Shown here: positions 12,229-26,275 of the stretch, piece after piece
Layout: each line of letters starts with the position of its first letter
How positions within the stretch are numbered: position 1 is the stretch's first letter
Origin: Spirodela intermedia
Lineage: Eukaryota; Streptophyta; Magnoliopsida; Alismatales; Araceae
Assembly: GCA_902729315.2 (NCBI GenBank)
Contig: LR746272.1
Location: 3,878,035-3,942,034 of the forward strand
DNA: 64,000 bases
Reading direction: 5' to 3'
Translations under genes and position numbers: made by a program
The notes under the pieces: model-generated
The model's input: the letters and a program-made list of their open reading frames with translations, nothing else
Told to the model about the DNA's origin: nothing
Database searches by the model: none

Positions 12229-15200
12229 TCAGGTCGCCATCTCCGAGAGGATGAATGTGAAGACAGAGAGGGCATCCTGCAGGTGGCGGCTGCGAAGGTC
12301 CTCCGGGGTCGGGGCGCCGAGCAACGTCTCGAAGCAGCTCATCTGGACAGATGGCGACGAGCCCTCAGCGGGGAGAGACACCAACAGCCTACAGAGCTCT
12401 TCCGCCATCTTCGAGTAGGCAGCCCTTAAAACAAGACGAAACCTCCTCAGATGTGGTGACCTTCATAATCCCAAGATAATCCCTCAGAAAAATGCCAAAA
12501 ACCCTTTTTCTTGGACCCAAAACAAGTAATCACCGAGAAGAGATTAGATAGAAAAATGGCTCCAATATGGCTGGAAACAAAGCTTGGGCTTCAGAACCAA
12601 GCCCGGGAACTTGAGAAAAATAGCTCATACATGCACGCTTGGAGATAGCATGAGAGGATGTATACCTTGCATCAACAGGGATTCTGCTCCCCCAGGCAGA
12701 CAACGATTCTTTCAGACGACCGAATAAACTTCTGCACGCATGATCTTTCTCCTCGAGCGACTCCTGTTGAGATTTCAGATTTGCCCAAATAAGAGGAAAA
12801 GTACTTGAGAGGAAGCACTTGAGACTTTTATGGAAAATAATGCGTGTAAAGTCCAGAGGCAAGATCATATCCTGGTCAGAGCTTCATGAGCATAGACCAT
12901 CCTAGGAATTCATCAGGAAATTAAAGACTGAATCCACTGACGCATGAGAAAGAACAGCAGCTCTTGTCTGTGTGTTTCACCCAATTTAACTAAGAAATGC
13001 TAAAGGCCGTTTTGCAACCTTTTGAGGATTTCAGTCAGTCTCCATGTGTGTTCTATATGGCTTGGTTTTATCTGGTCCAGAACTGGACCCAATGGGAACC
13101 ATTGATCTGGCACTGAAAACTGGTAAATTGACCATTCAACCTGGTCTAGTTCAGCGGGTTCCAACCTGTTCAACCAATTCTTATTGCCTCGGCAGTGATT
13201 GAGATCCCATCAGATTTCATGTATGGTGTGGCGCACACACTGTTCATGCTCCACGCCTTAATGCCCACGGCACGAAAATAAACCAATCATCAAGACACAG
13301 AATTATCCCTACGTTGGAGCGCACAGATAGAAATTTCTCGCTGCGTCAAAACTCTGGAACATTGGGGAAGAACACGAAACAGGCAAATTTAGGTGTGCAT
13401 TAAAATGAACGAAAGTTAGGGAAATTGAGGTAGTTCCAGAGCAGGAAATACCCAAAATGGAAATAGGCTTGTACACCCATGGTTCCTGTACAGTCACTTT
13501 CTGTGTATCTCAAGAATATTCCCCAGTACACAACTGATTATGATCTTCACAATAATTTAGAGAAGGTTGAAAGGTGTATGTTGAAAAGAAATAGCAATGC
13601 TGTCAAACGCCAGCAATGCATCTCATGGCCTGCCAGTAAGCTGAGCCAAACTCAAGACAACTTTTGAGCCCAAATGACTTCATCACGCCTCATGACGCAT
13701 CCCCTTTGATATGATAAATGTCGCAATATGCCCTTCTTTTTCCGCAATATGAAGCTTGCAAGTATCATTGCTACACCTTCACCAACAATAGCCGTCATGG
13801 CATCAACATGAAACCCTGGAATGATCGCCATTACTCCACCATCACTGCCTTCCACCCCCAGAATGCTACCACTCTCATGATGGCACTAAGCCTCTATGAC
13901 CAGGCATGCTTCCTCCCTCCAATTTCCCCTTTTCACGGGATATGACATGACCCACATCATACAGAGAGGAGAAGATCACTGGTTCTGAATACGACCAAGA
14001 ATGTCCACGCAGGATCAAGCCTATACTCTTGAAAACGTTAAGATTGGGCAATTTATACTGCGAGGGCTAGATGACTGCCAGTAAAGGTTGCATTGAAATT
14101 TGTTATTTGAATCAGAGAACATAAAGGCAGGACTGAAATTCTGACTAGTAATTGACAGGGATGAAAGGATTTGAACCCGTTACATCTTTTACCCAAGCCA
14201 AATGCTCCACCAAGCAGCACTAGATCCTCCCTTTTGACATACTCCTAGTTTTTTTAAATGAAAAAAAAAAAATCTCAATATCCTGTTGGGTTATTCTCTA
14301 TTCATTGGATCAAGCATTGTCGGTTCTTAGACTCTTTAGTATAAGAAACTTGCAACTAGAATGCACCACTAAACTCTTTGATGCCCTGTAGCAAACCATA
14401 CCTTAGTAAGTATGGTCATGGTATCCCCTGCGCTCATATCTGAGATTATCTTACTTCCATTTCAATTTAGGCGGACGATGTTCTGACTCTAAGAACATAT
14501 ACCAAAGAATATTTTTCGCAGGTCACCATGATCCCCTCTAGTATCTTAAAACTCATACTTTTTTCTTATCCCCTCAAGTCAACAGGATGCTCCAGATATT
14601 CTCAAGTCCATATAACTCTCAATCCTCAGGAACCTCTTGCACAGTTGCTCTAAAGGAGAAACCAGGCGAAAAAATGAAGCATCGATAACCAACTGGGATC
14701 AAATGCTCTGACTTCATCAACATCAAATATAGGAAAAATATGCAGATTATGGATTTTAAAGGAGAAGGTAAGGAGCTCATTCATGTAACAATTACTAGTT
14801 ATTCATTTTTGACAGTAAAGGGCTTATATAATTTGTGTATAAGATAAGACATTTTCATTTTTGACATTTTCAATGATAGCGACATGAATCTAGTCTTACC
14901 AGTTCACTGATGGTATTCTCCTGCAGAAAACTTTTTATAGTGTAAAAATCAATATAGATTCCAGCTCCTAAATCCCAATCTGCTATTTCTGCCTTATGAA
15001 CCTCCATGATACCCGCTAGTCTCCAAATTTCGGCATGCTTCGCTAAAAAAACAAACAAATGAATTCAGAAATATTCAAATAATACTTAGACAGCTAATTG
15101 AGGTAAAACACTACAAATATTAGTGTTTCAGTGGAATCATGGGACACAATTGTGAATGCAAGTAGAGACAACAAATAACAAATGCACTCCATCACTACTT

Positions 15201-18200
15201 AAAGCCACATGTTTTCACTTAAAACTGTAAAAATTATTTCATATAATTCGTGTCACCATGTCAAAATTGTCAAACAAGTCAAAATGCGCAAATATCAACA
15301 CTGAAGTGAGAAGACCTTTAAAAATTGATATTTGAACTACATTTGAAGTCCAATAGCTTCATTTTGAACATGAAAGGAATAAAAATCGATTGCTTCTTTT
15401 TCTGTTCGCTCAATCAAAAAATGAGCATTTAAGAAACAAAATCAGAATGAATGCAGCCTTTACAAAAAAATCTACACTTAATGCATTATCAGGGATTTGA
15501 ATCAGGACAATCTATTATCAAAAGGCACCCAACATTCATTTTAAGGATAAATGAATATCATATAGAAATCACAGTCGCCCATATTTAAACAAAAACAAAC
15601 GACATAGTGCTCTTGAACTCAATGAACGTAGTATCTCTACCTGTGTTTGATATTGATTACAAGATTTATTGGTTTCTTTTTGCTTTTTTAACCTGTTCAT
15701 ATTTGTTTTTGCATGCACGAGCGATAAGAAAAGATAGCAAGCTCATTCAATCAATTTAAGGTCAGATAGATTGAACAAAGAGTCAAAGGACCTTCCCTTC
15801 TATTTTGCAATTTAAGTCCCATAGGATGTGGTGTAGGGTATCCCAGGTATAGGAACATTCAACCTTCAGGTAGAAACTAGGGTCTAGATCACTAAGGTGA
15901 AGTTTCCCAATCGGCTGATCAGGGACACATTGCACTGACTGATCAATCTTGCAAAAGTTCCCCTAAGAAAATATTTTCGGAAGAAAATAGGCGACGAGAA
16001 AAAAGGGAAACTCAGATCTTCAAAAAACTGTTAGACTTAGAATGAATAGAAAAATATTCTTCAAAACATCGACACCACACACTTCGTAATTACAAACGGT
16101 AATACAGCAAAAGGCATACACCATCTCAAAATCGAAAAAAAAAAAAAAAAAGGACAAGAATCTATTGGTAGTTAGCTTGAATAACATTAAAAAATATCTA
16201 GGTCCGCAGGAATCATTCAAGTCTCTACCATAACAAATTGTATAGATTCTGCACCTATATTTTCATGCCTAAAGTTTTTCCCTTATGGAGAGATGAAAAT
16301 TTGCAACCAAAAATTCCAACAGATAGTTATTGGTGTCAACACCTTCATTCTTAGATACTTACACGTCTTGAAGCACTACCTGGCCTGAAGGCCACTACCT
16401 CTCCCAGCCCCCATCATGGTCCACTTCCTGGCCTGAAGAGTTTCTCATCGCATGTCAATAAAATCTTCCATTCCACTAACCAACCAGCTTGCCACTTCAG
16501 CCACTATCTTTCCCCATACATTCTTATAGCCCTACCATCAACAGTCTCTGACGTCTTCAAGATAACAACTTCAAAGATACATGTGTTTCCAAGCTATCAT
16601 TTCAGCTTGTCTAGACCTGTTTTTCAAATAGAAGAGGAAAGAAAGAGAATAACTTGGACTAAGGAGAAAAAGACCATCTAAAGACAGCCCTTGGTCTCAC
16701 TTATGCCACTCCCAAAACCCCATTCCATTTCAACTTAAAACGCACTCATAGCACAATTTCCTTTACAGGTGAATCAAGCCGAAAAGTGGGCAAATCCACA
16801 TGTGGATACGTAACTTGTAAAGTTAAATGGAAAGTATCAACCACAGATGGCACCCATCGAATGAGAAAAGAAAAGATCGCATTTATTCGTTGTTGACCAT
16901 ATACTCACATGATAAAAATAATGAATGAGCCACTGAAGTCATAAAAACTGTGTGGGATTTTTGCCAGTTGCGACAGTCAAGAAAATGATCTAGAGCCGCA
17001 GGCAGATCACCTTGGTACTCAAAATATATTGCCTGCACCAATCAGAAAAAAATTAGGACCTTGTACGGACGTGGGAAAATATTATTAATAAGAAAATAAG
17101 CATATATATAGTAATCAGAGAATACTAATGAGAATATAACTGCAGTGAGACTGTAAAACAGACAAGCCATCACTTGGAGAAAAAAACAATTTAAACATGA
17201 CCCTAAACACCATATTATCTGCCTAAAGGGAGTGACTGAATCATGGAACTGAAAAGAGTTCTTGGATAGTATGTGATGATGTGAGAGGTTGGTCAAATGT
17301 CATGGAGGTATCATCGGCCAATGCCTAAACTACCTTGAATATGGGCTTTACATGAGTGAAGAGAGAGATCACGTTGACGAACATCCTCATAGTACAACAA
17401 AATGAAAATTAAAAAAAAACGGAAGGTAATAGCTGTTCATACAAAAAAACGGAAGGGAGACCAATTCTATTCTTCAGTAATGAAAAATACAACCATGAGA
17501 AAAAAATTGCGTTTCATACATATTTTCCCAACCCGTTAGATGAAAAAGTAAGCAGTGTAACCAAGGTAATAGCTGTCTGAGAAATAATCTTACCAATGCT
17601 TCATCCATCCAAGCTGATGGTACACCAAGATCCACAATGAACTGTTTTTGTACTGCCTGTGTATTCCACGTTTCACAATATCGAAATAATATTTCCCTGA
17701 CAAGACTAGCCTGCACATGAGGGAAATCCTCACTATGAGACATGTGAAGAGCAACATAGATTGCCCAGTGACAAAGTCCAAGAGATAGCAACTGAGAAAC
17801 AAGACTCAAGTCAAGCAAATGCAGGTCACTTGAAGTAAAAGTGCCTATAGCTTCCAAGACTGCCCTGTAATGCCAGATCATATGGTAGTCAAGTGGATCA
17901 GGAGTAGAAGAAAAGGCACTGAACATAGTTTTTAGATCGCCAAAATGTCCCTCATCATTAGCATGAAGAAGCATGAGGTAGTAAGTGATGTCAAAACGGT
18001 CACCAACATTCCAGCTCATTGTCTTTTCAAGTGGTCCTTCATCAATGTACACCGGCACAGGGAAAGGAGCCTTTCCTTCACTGACAAGCTGTTCATAATT
18101 ATGAACAATGAAGGATAGAGAAGTATCAGGCGGCAAATGGTACCACATCACTAACCCAAGGTATCTTTTCCAATCAATTTTAGTATCATGAAAAGCACCT

Positions 18201-20200
18201 TGAACATGACCAGAGAGCAGTTCGTATAATTTCAACCTTTCATTTTCAATAAAATTGAAATCAAGGCCATTTATTCTCCAGAGGTCTAGTTGTCGAGCAA
18301 CATCAGACCGATTAACCATTGATCCACCAGCCTGACTCAGCAAAATGGCCAATCTCACATCTCCAGATGAAGCGGCCAATTCCACAGCCGTCTCTAACTG
18401 CCTGCCTGTCAGGAGTAGGAGCAAGTGAGATAAAAAGTTGGATCCATTTAAGCCGCTGACATCTTCCTGTACACGATGACGGACACTCTCTTGCAACCAG
18501 TAGCTGAAATTGGCTCTTCTAATCAAGTGGCTTGCAGCTAGATCCACATCAGAAGACATGTCTTTCTTGTCAAGTGCCATGTCGTCTTCTTCAGGATCAA
18601 TTAGAGGAGGCGATTGCCCATCAACTACCCTATCTGAAAACAGAACTCTTATCAACTCCCAAACCGTAACTTGATGCATCAAGATGACACGAGAAGATGC
18701 AGATAAACTAGGGACATCGAGTTGCCTCTCTACAATCTCAATAAACCCCCGACAGATCTCTGGAAGAGTAAAGCGATCAGCTACAATCTTTTGGATCCGG
18801 ATGTCGCATGGTTCCGATCCAATCTGCTTAAATTCATGATCTAAAGACATATGCAGCTTCAGTGGTGATACGAAAAAAAGATCAACAAGGTCCTCCTTCA
18901 CCTTACCATTTTCATCTCTAGCCGCTGCATCTAATGTCACCTTTTCAAAATGAATCATAGAAGACAATCCATTCCTGGGTTTACCAACCGGTGTGCCAGA
19001 GTGCACGAGGATACCATTTGGTCCCCACCCAACACGAAAGGATCTACCCATAAGCAACGCAGCATCAACAATGTTAGCAGAATAGCTACCCGTCAATGGT
19101 GTCCCTTGCTTTGCATCCAGTTTGAAGCCTTCTGCCTTAGTAATTCTCACCGGAAAACCCCTTGCCTGCCGATTCATAAGAATGTTTCCAGACAATTGGC
19201 GGTCAGAGCTATTTGCATCATATTCCAAAAGAGCTACCGGTGCCTTCCTCATGGGACTCATTTTCTGGGCGGAAGCCTGTGAAGGAGACCTATGGATGGA
19301 AGTTCTTGCACGAGAACTGGGTGAATCTGAAAGTAAATTGTCTTTGCCCCAGCATCCTTTATCTACCGCAATGGAAGCTTCCAAATCTTCACGTTCATCT
19401 TCTCCTGAGAACATCAGCATGCGCATCTCTTGCATCTTTAGAGGATCAAGCCCCAAATGAGCTGGGAGTGAATGTGACAGGCTAAATGCTGCGGGAGGAT
19501 TCGCTTGAGGCTCTTCCATATTCGCATCTGATAAAAGCTGAGTTTCATCCATAAGAACATCTTCTTCCTCTGCGTCGTCATCATCATCGATCAAACCGAA
19601 TCTGCTGAAATGACGAACCACGAATTTCCACTCACGCTTTATCGGGTCGAAAGAAACAAAGCGAGCTCCCTGCTGCTCGCTGACACGCTTCAACTTCCCC
19701 ACGAGCGCGTCCAGCCCCGCCCCCTGTAAATCTCCCAACCCGACCTTGAGGAACAAAGACACTTGTGCGGCTTTGTTGAGCCCATGACCAACCGGGGGCT
19801 TATCACCCTCGTCCTCGTAGACCACCACCGAGTGCCTGCCAAACTTAACGATCTTCTCCAAATCCAGCCAACTAACATCAGTCGTCCCGAAGAATTTCAC
19901 CTTCCCGTAACCAACTCTCCCGATTACGAAGTCCGGCACTCTACAACAGTACCCTTCTTCCGCAGACTCCCTGAAGGCAATCTCGCTTACGGAGGGACGA
20001 GTGTAATAATCGGGAGAACGCAGACGGGGCAAGAAAACCGGCAAACCAGCATCCTGAGAGCCCCCTTCGAATGCAAGAGACATCCCAGAATCGACCCTGT
20101 CCTCAACCAAGGCACCTCGAAGCGCAGGAAGAGGAGACGGATTTAGAAGGGAGAGCCCTACTCGACTTCGCCGCGAATCCGGTGCGTCGATGCTCAGCAT
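12229..20200 (-). CDS. NUP96: Nuclear pore complex protein NUP96 (MOS3/SAR3 type)
   Basis: Five exons (5' to 3'): 17594..20200, 16909..17032, 14900..15042, 12666..12763, 12229..12424. They total 3168 nt, 1055 residues, the expected plant NUP96 length. NUP96 is a scaffold nucleoporin of the Y (Nup107-160) complex, needed for mRNA export, auxin response and plant immunity in Arabidopsis. Residues about 60-205 match the nucleoporin autopeptidase fold (RSPDYYTRPSVSEIA, IGRVGYGKVKFFG, VVVYEDE, GLNKAAQVSLFL) and end in the HFS cleavage tripeptide (residues 197-199). An acidic stretch follows, then the helical Nup96 domain (DLPAALDHFLDCRNWQKSH, HAEIWRLAGIMEVHKAEI, DWDLGAGIYIDFYTIKS). The C-terminus (KMAEELCRLLVSLP, PTPEDLRSRHLQDALSVFT) is encoded by the last exon. 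The long open frame extends upstream to a GTG at 20248, but the first in-frame ATG is 20198-20200, so I start there. Confidence 0.95.
14157..14230 (-). pseudogene. Decayed organellar tRNA-Pro(UGG) relic inside a NUP96 intron
   Basis: Read on the - strand, this 74-nt stretch follows the plastid/mitochondrial tRNA-Pro pattern throughout: a D-arm region GCTGCTTGGTGGAGC, an anticodon loop containing TTGGGTA with the UGG anticodon, the T-arm GGGTTCAAATCC, and a 3' end CATCCCTG. The acceptor stem no longer pairs well (GAGGATC against CATCCCT) and the anticodon stem has changes. It is therefore probably a nuclear insertion of organellar DNA that has decayed. It lies between the exons at 14900..15042 and 12666..12763, so it is transcribed only as intron. 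I see no organellar genes next to it. Confidence 0.65.
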
Positions 20201-20435
20201 TTCCAGCTCGCAGAGAACAGATAGAGCAGGAAAGGAAGGCCGGCTCACCTACCTCAACCTACGCCGCGCCAGAGCTCAGAGGGTGCCATGTTTGGGATCG
20301 TCGGGAAGGGACGGAGGCGGCCATGCTCGGCGGAGCAACCGTCTCCCACTTTGCCAGGCAGCCTGTGAAGGAGAGAGGGAATGAATGTGCGAATGAGGGG
20401 GAAGGGGGAGCTGCCGGGGTTAGGGCGGCAAAACG

Positions 20436-20747
20436 GAGAAGATGATCATTTTCAGATTGGGCCTTTTTCCCAACTTTCGTTGTTGGATTGTCCTATCCTT
20501 ATTGGGCTTTCCTCTGATTCAAGATCCTCCTCCCCTATTCCTATTGGGCTTTCCCCTCATTCTGGATCCTCCTCTTCCTTAATGGGCTTGTATCTCTTTC
20601 CTATTCTTACCGGGCTCTCTTCTTTTCGATCCTCGCTCTCTTAGTGGGCTTTTTCTCCACTATTGTTATTTATTTCCTATTCTTGTTGGGCTTTGTCTCT
20701 GTTTCTTTATCCTCTCCCCAGTCATCAGGCATCTCCGTCGTTTTGGA

Positions 20748-20783
<36 letters not shown>

Positions 20784-21735
20784 CTCTCTCTCTCCTTTTT
20801 CTCAACCATTTAACACCTTCAGAGGGACTTTCTTTCGCTTTTGGGTCTCCTCCTCTTACTGGATTTTAAATTTTCTTCCCTCCACGTTTAATAAAACAAG
20901 GAATTATTATTTTTACTTGTATTATTCAAAAACTACTAAATACGGTAAGAAATAATAGCCCACTAAAAAAATAAATACCGACAAGAGACTTAACCCGCCT
21001 TGAACGAGGCAATAAAATAAATCACAGTCAACTGATATTTTTTTTAAACCCCCCCCCAAAATAAATAAGGCGAAAAATAAAGTGTAAGTATATGTACAGT
21101 TGACCATATTTTTACCCAGTTTGGGTATGCCATCAGAATAAAAAAATATATTTCATTAATCGTGCTGTTCAAACAGTTAAATAAGGTAAAAAAACACCTG
21201 TTTTCTAAGAAAATAGAGTGGACTAGATTTTTTTTTACACGTTTTTTTAACAGATAATTTATAGAACAAAATAGGCAATTAAAGGATATTTACTAAAACC
21301 AGTTAATAAGGTGAAAATGCCATTTTCAAATATATATAATCGACTTCAGATTTTACCTATTTAGAGCAACGGATTATCTTCTTGGAATGCAGAAAATAAT
21401 AAATAAATTATTATGTACGCACGCTACGATGGAGCCTGAAGAGGTGGCCCGACAGAGTCAACTCTAGGCGGAACCTGGATTGACAACCACCACTTACCCC
21501 TCCTCCATCCAGAAGAATATACTACTTTTGGGAAAATATCCGAAAGTCAACGAGATCCACAAAGAGCCCGCATACAGAAGCAGTTGACCTATCTACAACA
21601 TATAAACCTCCCCACCGGAGGACAGAAGCAGCAGAATAATACAGAGGCGGGAGGGATCTTACCACGGCCGCAGATCAAAACTGCCGGGCTTTCCTATCGA
21701 GCGTTGACTTAGAACGAAACAACAACAGGAGCGAG
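20436..21735. other. NUP96 upstream region and NUP96-PUF spacer with CT array
   Basis: Between the NUP96 5' end and the 3' end of the PUF gene lies a pyrimidine-rich stretch (20455-20870) holding repeated GGGCTTT/CCTATTCTT-like phrases and a (CT)n array at about 20753-20781. It is followed by AT-rich spacer to 21.45 kb. Open frames here are low-complexity Leu/Ser strings. No gene is supported. The right end should hold the PUF 3' UTR. Confidence 0.5.
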
Positions 21736-24700
21736 TCATTTCTTCAGCAGGTTGAAGATCCTCTTGCAGTAGGGGCTCGTCCTGAGGACCCCCTCGTGGG
21801 CCCGGATGGCCTCCACCAGCGAGTTCCGCGCCTGGCCCTGAGACCCCGACAAAGTCAACCAAGAGATATAAAGACTGTCGAGAGAGAGAGTAGAGAGAGA
21901 AAGGGGGGGGGATTTACCTTGGAAGTGAGGAGTGCGGATTGGATGACGTAGTTGGCGTAGGGGTCTTGGAGGAGGTGGTCGAAGAAGGGGACGGAGAGGA
22001 GCTCGGAGAGGATCTGACGGCGGGAGGGCTCGTCGAAGACGGAGAGGCACTTCTCGACGACGTTGCTGCTGAATTTCTGCGTCGAGAGCTCAACGTAGCT
22101 CCCCTCGAAGGAGGACTTGAGGCCGTTGACCGCTGCCGGGTCCCTCATGTCCAGCACGTACTGGACGGCGTAGTTCCTGAGAAGGAAGAAGCAGGAGAAG
22201 GCCCCAGCCGGAGAATTATCCAAATGAAATTGGCAGATCGAAGAAGGATTCTTTGTCTGGAAAATTTCTACGAACAAGAAGGAAAACGTGGGGGCATCGC
22301 CATTTTCATTACCCATAAGCATCTTGGGCCAGCATGAGCCCGTTCCTCGAGACCTCCGCGAGCAACTTCGCCTGGTGTTGACCAGTGGAGTGAGCTATGC
22401 AGCGCTGAAGAACGCAGCACCCGTGCCTGTGTGTGGCAATGTCAACGCAGTGCCTTGCAGCGGCTTCAAAGATAAACTGCATACAAAACACGGTACACCG
22501 AGACGTCAGAGTCCGAAACAGATCATCAAACTGGGGCTATTTTTAGAAAATAAATTAAACATTGTATGAGAACAATAAAAAGCCTGCGGTCCAAAGAAAA
22601 TATGGAACCTTCAACAACTATGGAGATGTCAAAGAATAGATCCATACCCACATTCCTTTCCACATGATTTTTCTCCAGGTATATTGTTCTGCTTCCATAT
22701 CCGACGTTTTTAATGTCCAAGATTCATCTGTATATTTGTGTTTCCCTCTTGTACCCATTGACTATAAAGAAATTAAATATCTTATTTTTTTATTTAATTA
22801 TTCGAAAATAAATCCATAGTTACTGGCTCGTGTCTACAAAGCCATACAAATTTATCGAAGAAAAAAGGAGTGCATGGGATATCTTACAAGAAACCTCAAT
22901 AGTGCCAAATAAACATTTAATTTTTTATTTTATTTTAATTTTTTGTCCATCTCGGAGTACATCATATGATGAATTGAGCGTCCAGATTATTCTACAGATC
23001 GTCGTTTACCTGACACACTAGACTATGACTGAATTACACTGGCAAGGTCGCTAGCTTTGAAAATAGGCATTTATGAGATGGTGGAGAGTAGGTTTGAATC
23101 ATCATATTTGACAACCCAGATCGGCATGGTCTTGTGTTTGACTTTATCACTACCCACATTTTGATGGTGCACTGAGTCAACCATTACCTAAACTGATGTG
23201 TACATGCACAGATTTTCCGAATGCTAAATTTAAAAAGATAAATGGGCATCAGTGGTGTGAAATCATAAGATTACCTAAAAAAATTTGTGTCGCAAGTTGG
23301 ATTGCGAGGAGAGAAGCCCAAATAGAGAAGCATCCTCGAAATGAAGGGAAGAATAAAAAGAAGTCAACAAAGAAAAGCATCGACTAGCACAGGATAAAAT
23401 ACTTAGTCATCTCAACTATTTTAGATCGATATTCCTGGCACCTATTACTATGATGACAGAATCTTGATGAGATATTGACATCTAATTCGTGTAGAAATCC
23501 TCCACAACCCTGGATCATTATAAACCAGCACCATCAATTTTCAAAACTAACGCCGACATATTGGATTAAAAGACGCTGGTAGTGGATGTAATGTCAAAAC
23601 GAATTTGGTGAAGTGACAGAAAATTGATGGCAAACAAATGGTTCTTGCGTTGACGCAATAAAAGTAAGGCAACCTGAAAGATATTTTACATGAGAGAAAA
23701 TCCTTGAAGTAATAATCTAATGTTTACATGGCACGGAGATGTCTGGAACATCACATATATAGAAAAGACGATCAAGAAAAATTTGGACTTTCATATGTTA
23801 ATGTTTAAATCATCATCAACTGTAACTGATAATAAGAAGCCTTAATGCCTTAATACCTAAATACCTAAGATTTTACAGTCGACAAGACTCAAGCAGAACC
23901 AACATATGAGAAAATCACAGATGTTTTGTTAAGAACTGCACTAAATTTCTTCTACTATATTTTAGCCTTTTCTGACTTCACAGATTATTATTATTTTATT
24001 TTTTTACACTTTTCGCACGATGACAACGTAATGTAGAGATCTGAATATAGCTTGTTGAAATTTTATATATAGATTATTTTAACAAAATTCATCTTATGAC
24101 AGTATGGCCATATTTATTGGGCCACGAATGCTGCCTAGTTTTTGTTGTACATCCTAAGCACTTTCTACTCTCCACCCTATGTCTATAAACACTAAGTTAA
24201 GTTAAAAAATAATCCGAAATATTTTAAAGAGTGCATCCAACTAAAAATATTTTTTATAAATTAATCGCTAAAATTCGTCTCAAAATGAAGTTCATGGCTA
24301 TTATCTTTGACCAAGCCAACAATTACATAGCGTTGGGAACATGGATCCTTTCCCACGATTTAAATTTATCCTCATCCAATTTAAAATAAATAATATTCAA
24401 GGAAATAAAAAGAAAATGTAAGAGCAGAAGCAACCTTATTGAGTTGCAGAAGGTAGCTTCTGTGTTACGAAAACGAAATTGACCTCCAAACACAGCGAAG
24501 AAAACCTATGTACCTTGCTATCTTCGGAGCTGAAGTATTGCAAACAACGCTGTATGACGTGATTGCCATTTGGATCCCTGATGAGACTAAGGAAACCTGG
24601 TTGGAGCGCTGAGATAACAAGAGCAATTTGTTTTTTGTTCTTGAGTGTTTCTATCAGCCTCTGCACGGCCCTGGTTCTGAAACAAATTAGAAAACTCCAC

Positions 24701-26275
24701 GATAAGATCCCAGTGCACCTCTTAGAAGTTATAAATTGTGAAACAGTAAACCAGGAATGACATTAGCAACAGATACCCGTGCATGTTTAGCGATATTCTA
24801 ACAAGATCAGTGGGATTCTTTGTGAGGACAAGGATGATCTCGAGTCTCTGATCCTCAGTACATACATCCAACACCTTCTGCACGAGATAGTTCCCGAAAG
24901 GATTCACCATAAGCTCTGCAATGTGATCTATGATCTCGCAAAATATTATCTCCCTCTCTTGCCTCGTACCCTCATCAAACTTGTGCTGCAAGAACCGGCA
25001 TCCTTGCTGGTCCCTTGCCACAAGATTGACAAAACCCTGAATGTCCGAGAGAGATTGATACTTTGGCATAACAGAAGGTAGGTAATGAGGTTCTACCCTA
25101 CTCAATCTGCCATCCCTATGTGGTGCCTTCCGTTCCCGCTGGAGTCCACACCCCTTCTTCCCTGTCAAGTACCGCAGTTTACCCTGGATAATGAAACTGT
25201 CTTCACAAGTGATTGCACTGATGCGTTGTGGGCTTGCCACAGGCGACAGAGATAGAAGACTGTGGCCATTGGAAGATAATTCACTGCGGTGGGGTTGCAT
25301 AGAAATGGCAGAGAGTGAACTTGGGACCATGGTTGGAGGCAAAATGGGCCGAGTAGACTCATCGAAGTGCTCAACAGAATATGTCCTGTTCTTCTCGGAA
25401 CCCATAAATTCTTTGATTCCATCAGTCCTACCATGAGAGAAGAGTGATTCGTCAACTTGTTTTGCAGTTTGGTACCGGTTGCTGTCCAGACCAAAATCCT
25501 CACGACTTTGTTCGTTGAAAAGATTGATGGACTCGGAACAGCGACCATTGCTACGAGATGATGGTGAATCTTGTTGCCACCGGCAAGGCCGCAACCAATT
25601 GGATGTCAGATAACAATGTGTCTGCGGCATCAACGAGGCCGACGTCTCCTGATCGGACAACATCACAGGAGTCTGAAGGAGTTGGGAATGCCTATTATGG
25701 AAAGCTCCCTCCGACGATTCACTATTAACCCGCTGGCTCCAGATTCCACAAGGGTCCGCCGGGCTGTTCCCAATAGTACCGGCGGCCGCCACTTCCATGT
25801 CCTTCTCTATGCTCAAGGAACGGAGCCGGCCAAGCAAGTCGATCCGCTCCCCTTGCTCGATGCCGGCAGCGTGGGAACCGCACTGTACACCATGAAACGG
25901 GAAGTAGTAATGCGGGACTCCCTCTGCCTCCGCCCTAAGCGTGGGAATGGGGCCGGACCCTTCCAGAAGCAACGGGGACAGGCCGGACGGCGCCGCATTA
26001 CGCTGCAGAATCGGCGACAACGTGCCTTTCGCAATGCCATTGCCGGCGTACGCTTCCAGAACTGACAACCTGGAGCTGCAACCTCGATAGCAGGGGCCAT
26101 CAGCGCGACCGTCGTCCAGCGGACCGTGGCCCAAGCCGCAAACACCGGGCCGCTCTCGTTGCTTCTCGACCACCATCCGCCGTTCCTCCACATTCCGTTG
26201 CTGGCTCTGGAAAACACCAGCCACTCCCACGAGCGGCACCTCCATTCCAGGCACTTCCTGCATCCCCCGCCTCAT
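21736..26275 (-). CDS. Pumilio (PUF) family RNA-binding protein, plant APUM type
   Basis: Five exons (5' to 3'): 24777..26275, 24514..24676, 22313..22476, 21918..22176, 21736..21837. They sum to 2187 nt, 728 residues. Residues 1-406 are low-complexity and unconserved. The Pumilio homology domain begins at 407 (QSLSDIQGFVNLVARD) and holds eight repeats. The helix cores, in order, are QQGCRFLQHKF, NPFGNYLVQKVL, NMHGTRAVQRLI, DPNGNHVIQRCL, HRHGCCVLQRCI, DAYGNYAVQYVL, QKFSSNVVEKCL and DPYANYVIQSAL. The second, sixth and eighth carry the N..Y..Q set expected to read U, and the seventh carries S..E expected to read G. A UGUA-type 3' UTR target is therefore likely. PUF proteins repress or destabilise cytoplasmic mRNAs. 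The long open frame runs upstream to a TTG, so I chose the first ATG (26273-26275, MRRGMQEVPGMEV). Layout resembles the Arabidopsis APUM7-12 group, but that assignment is from memory. Confidence 0.93.
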
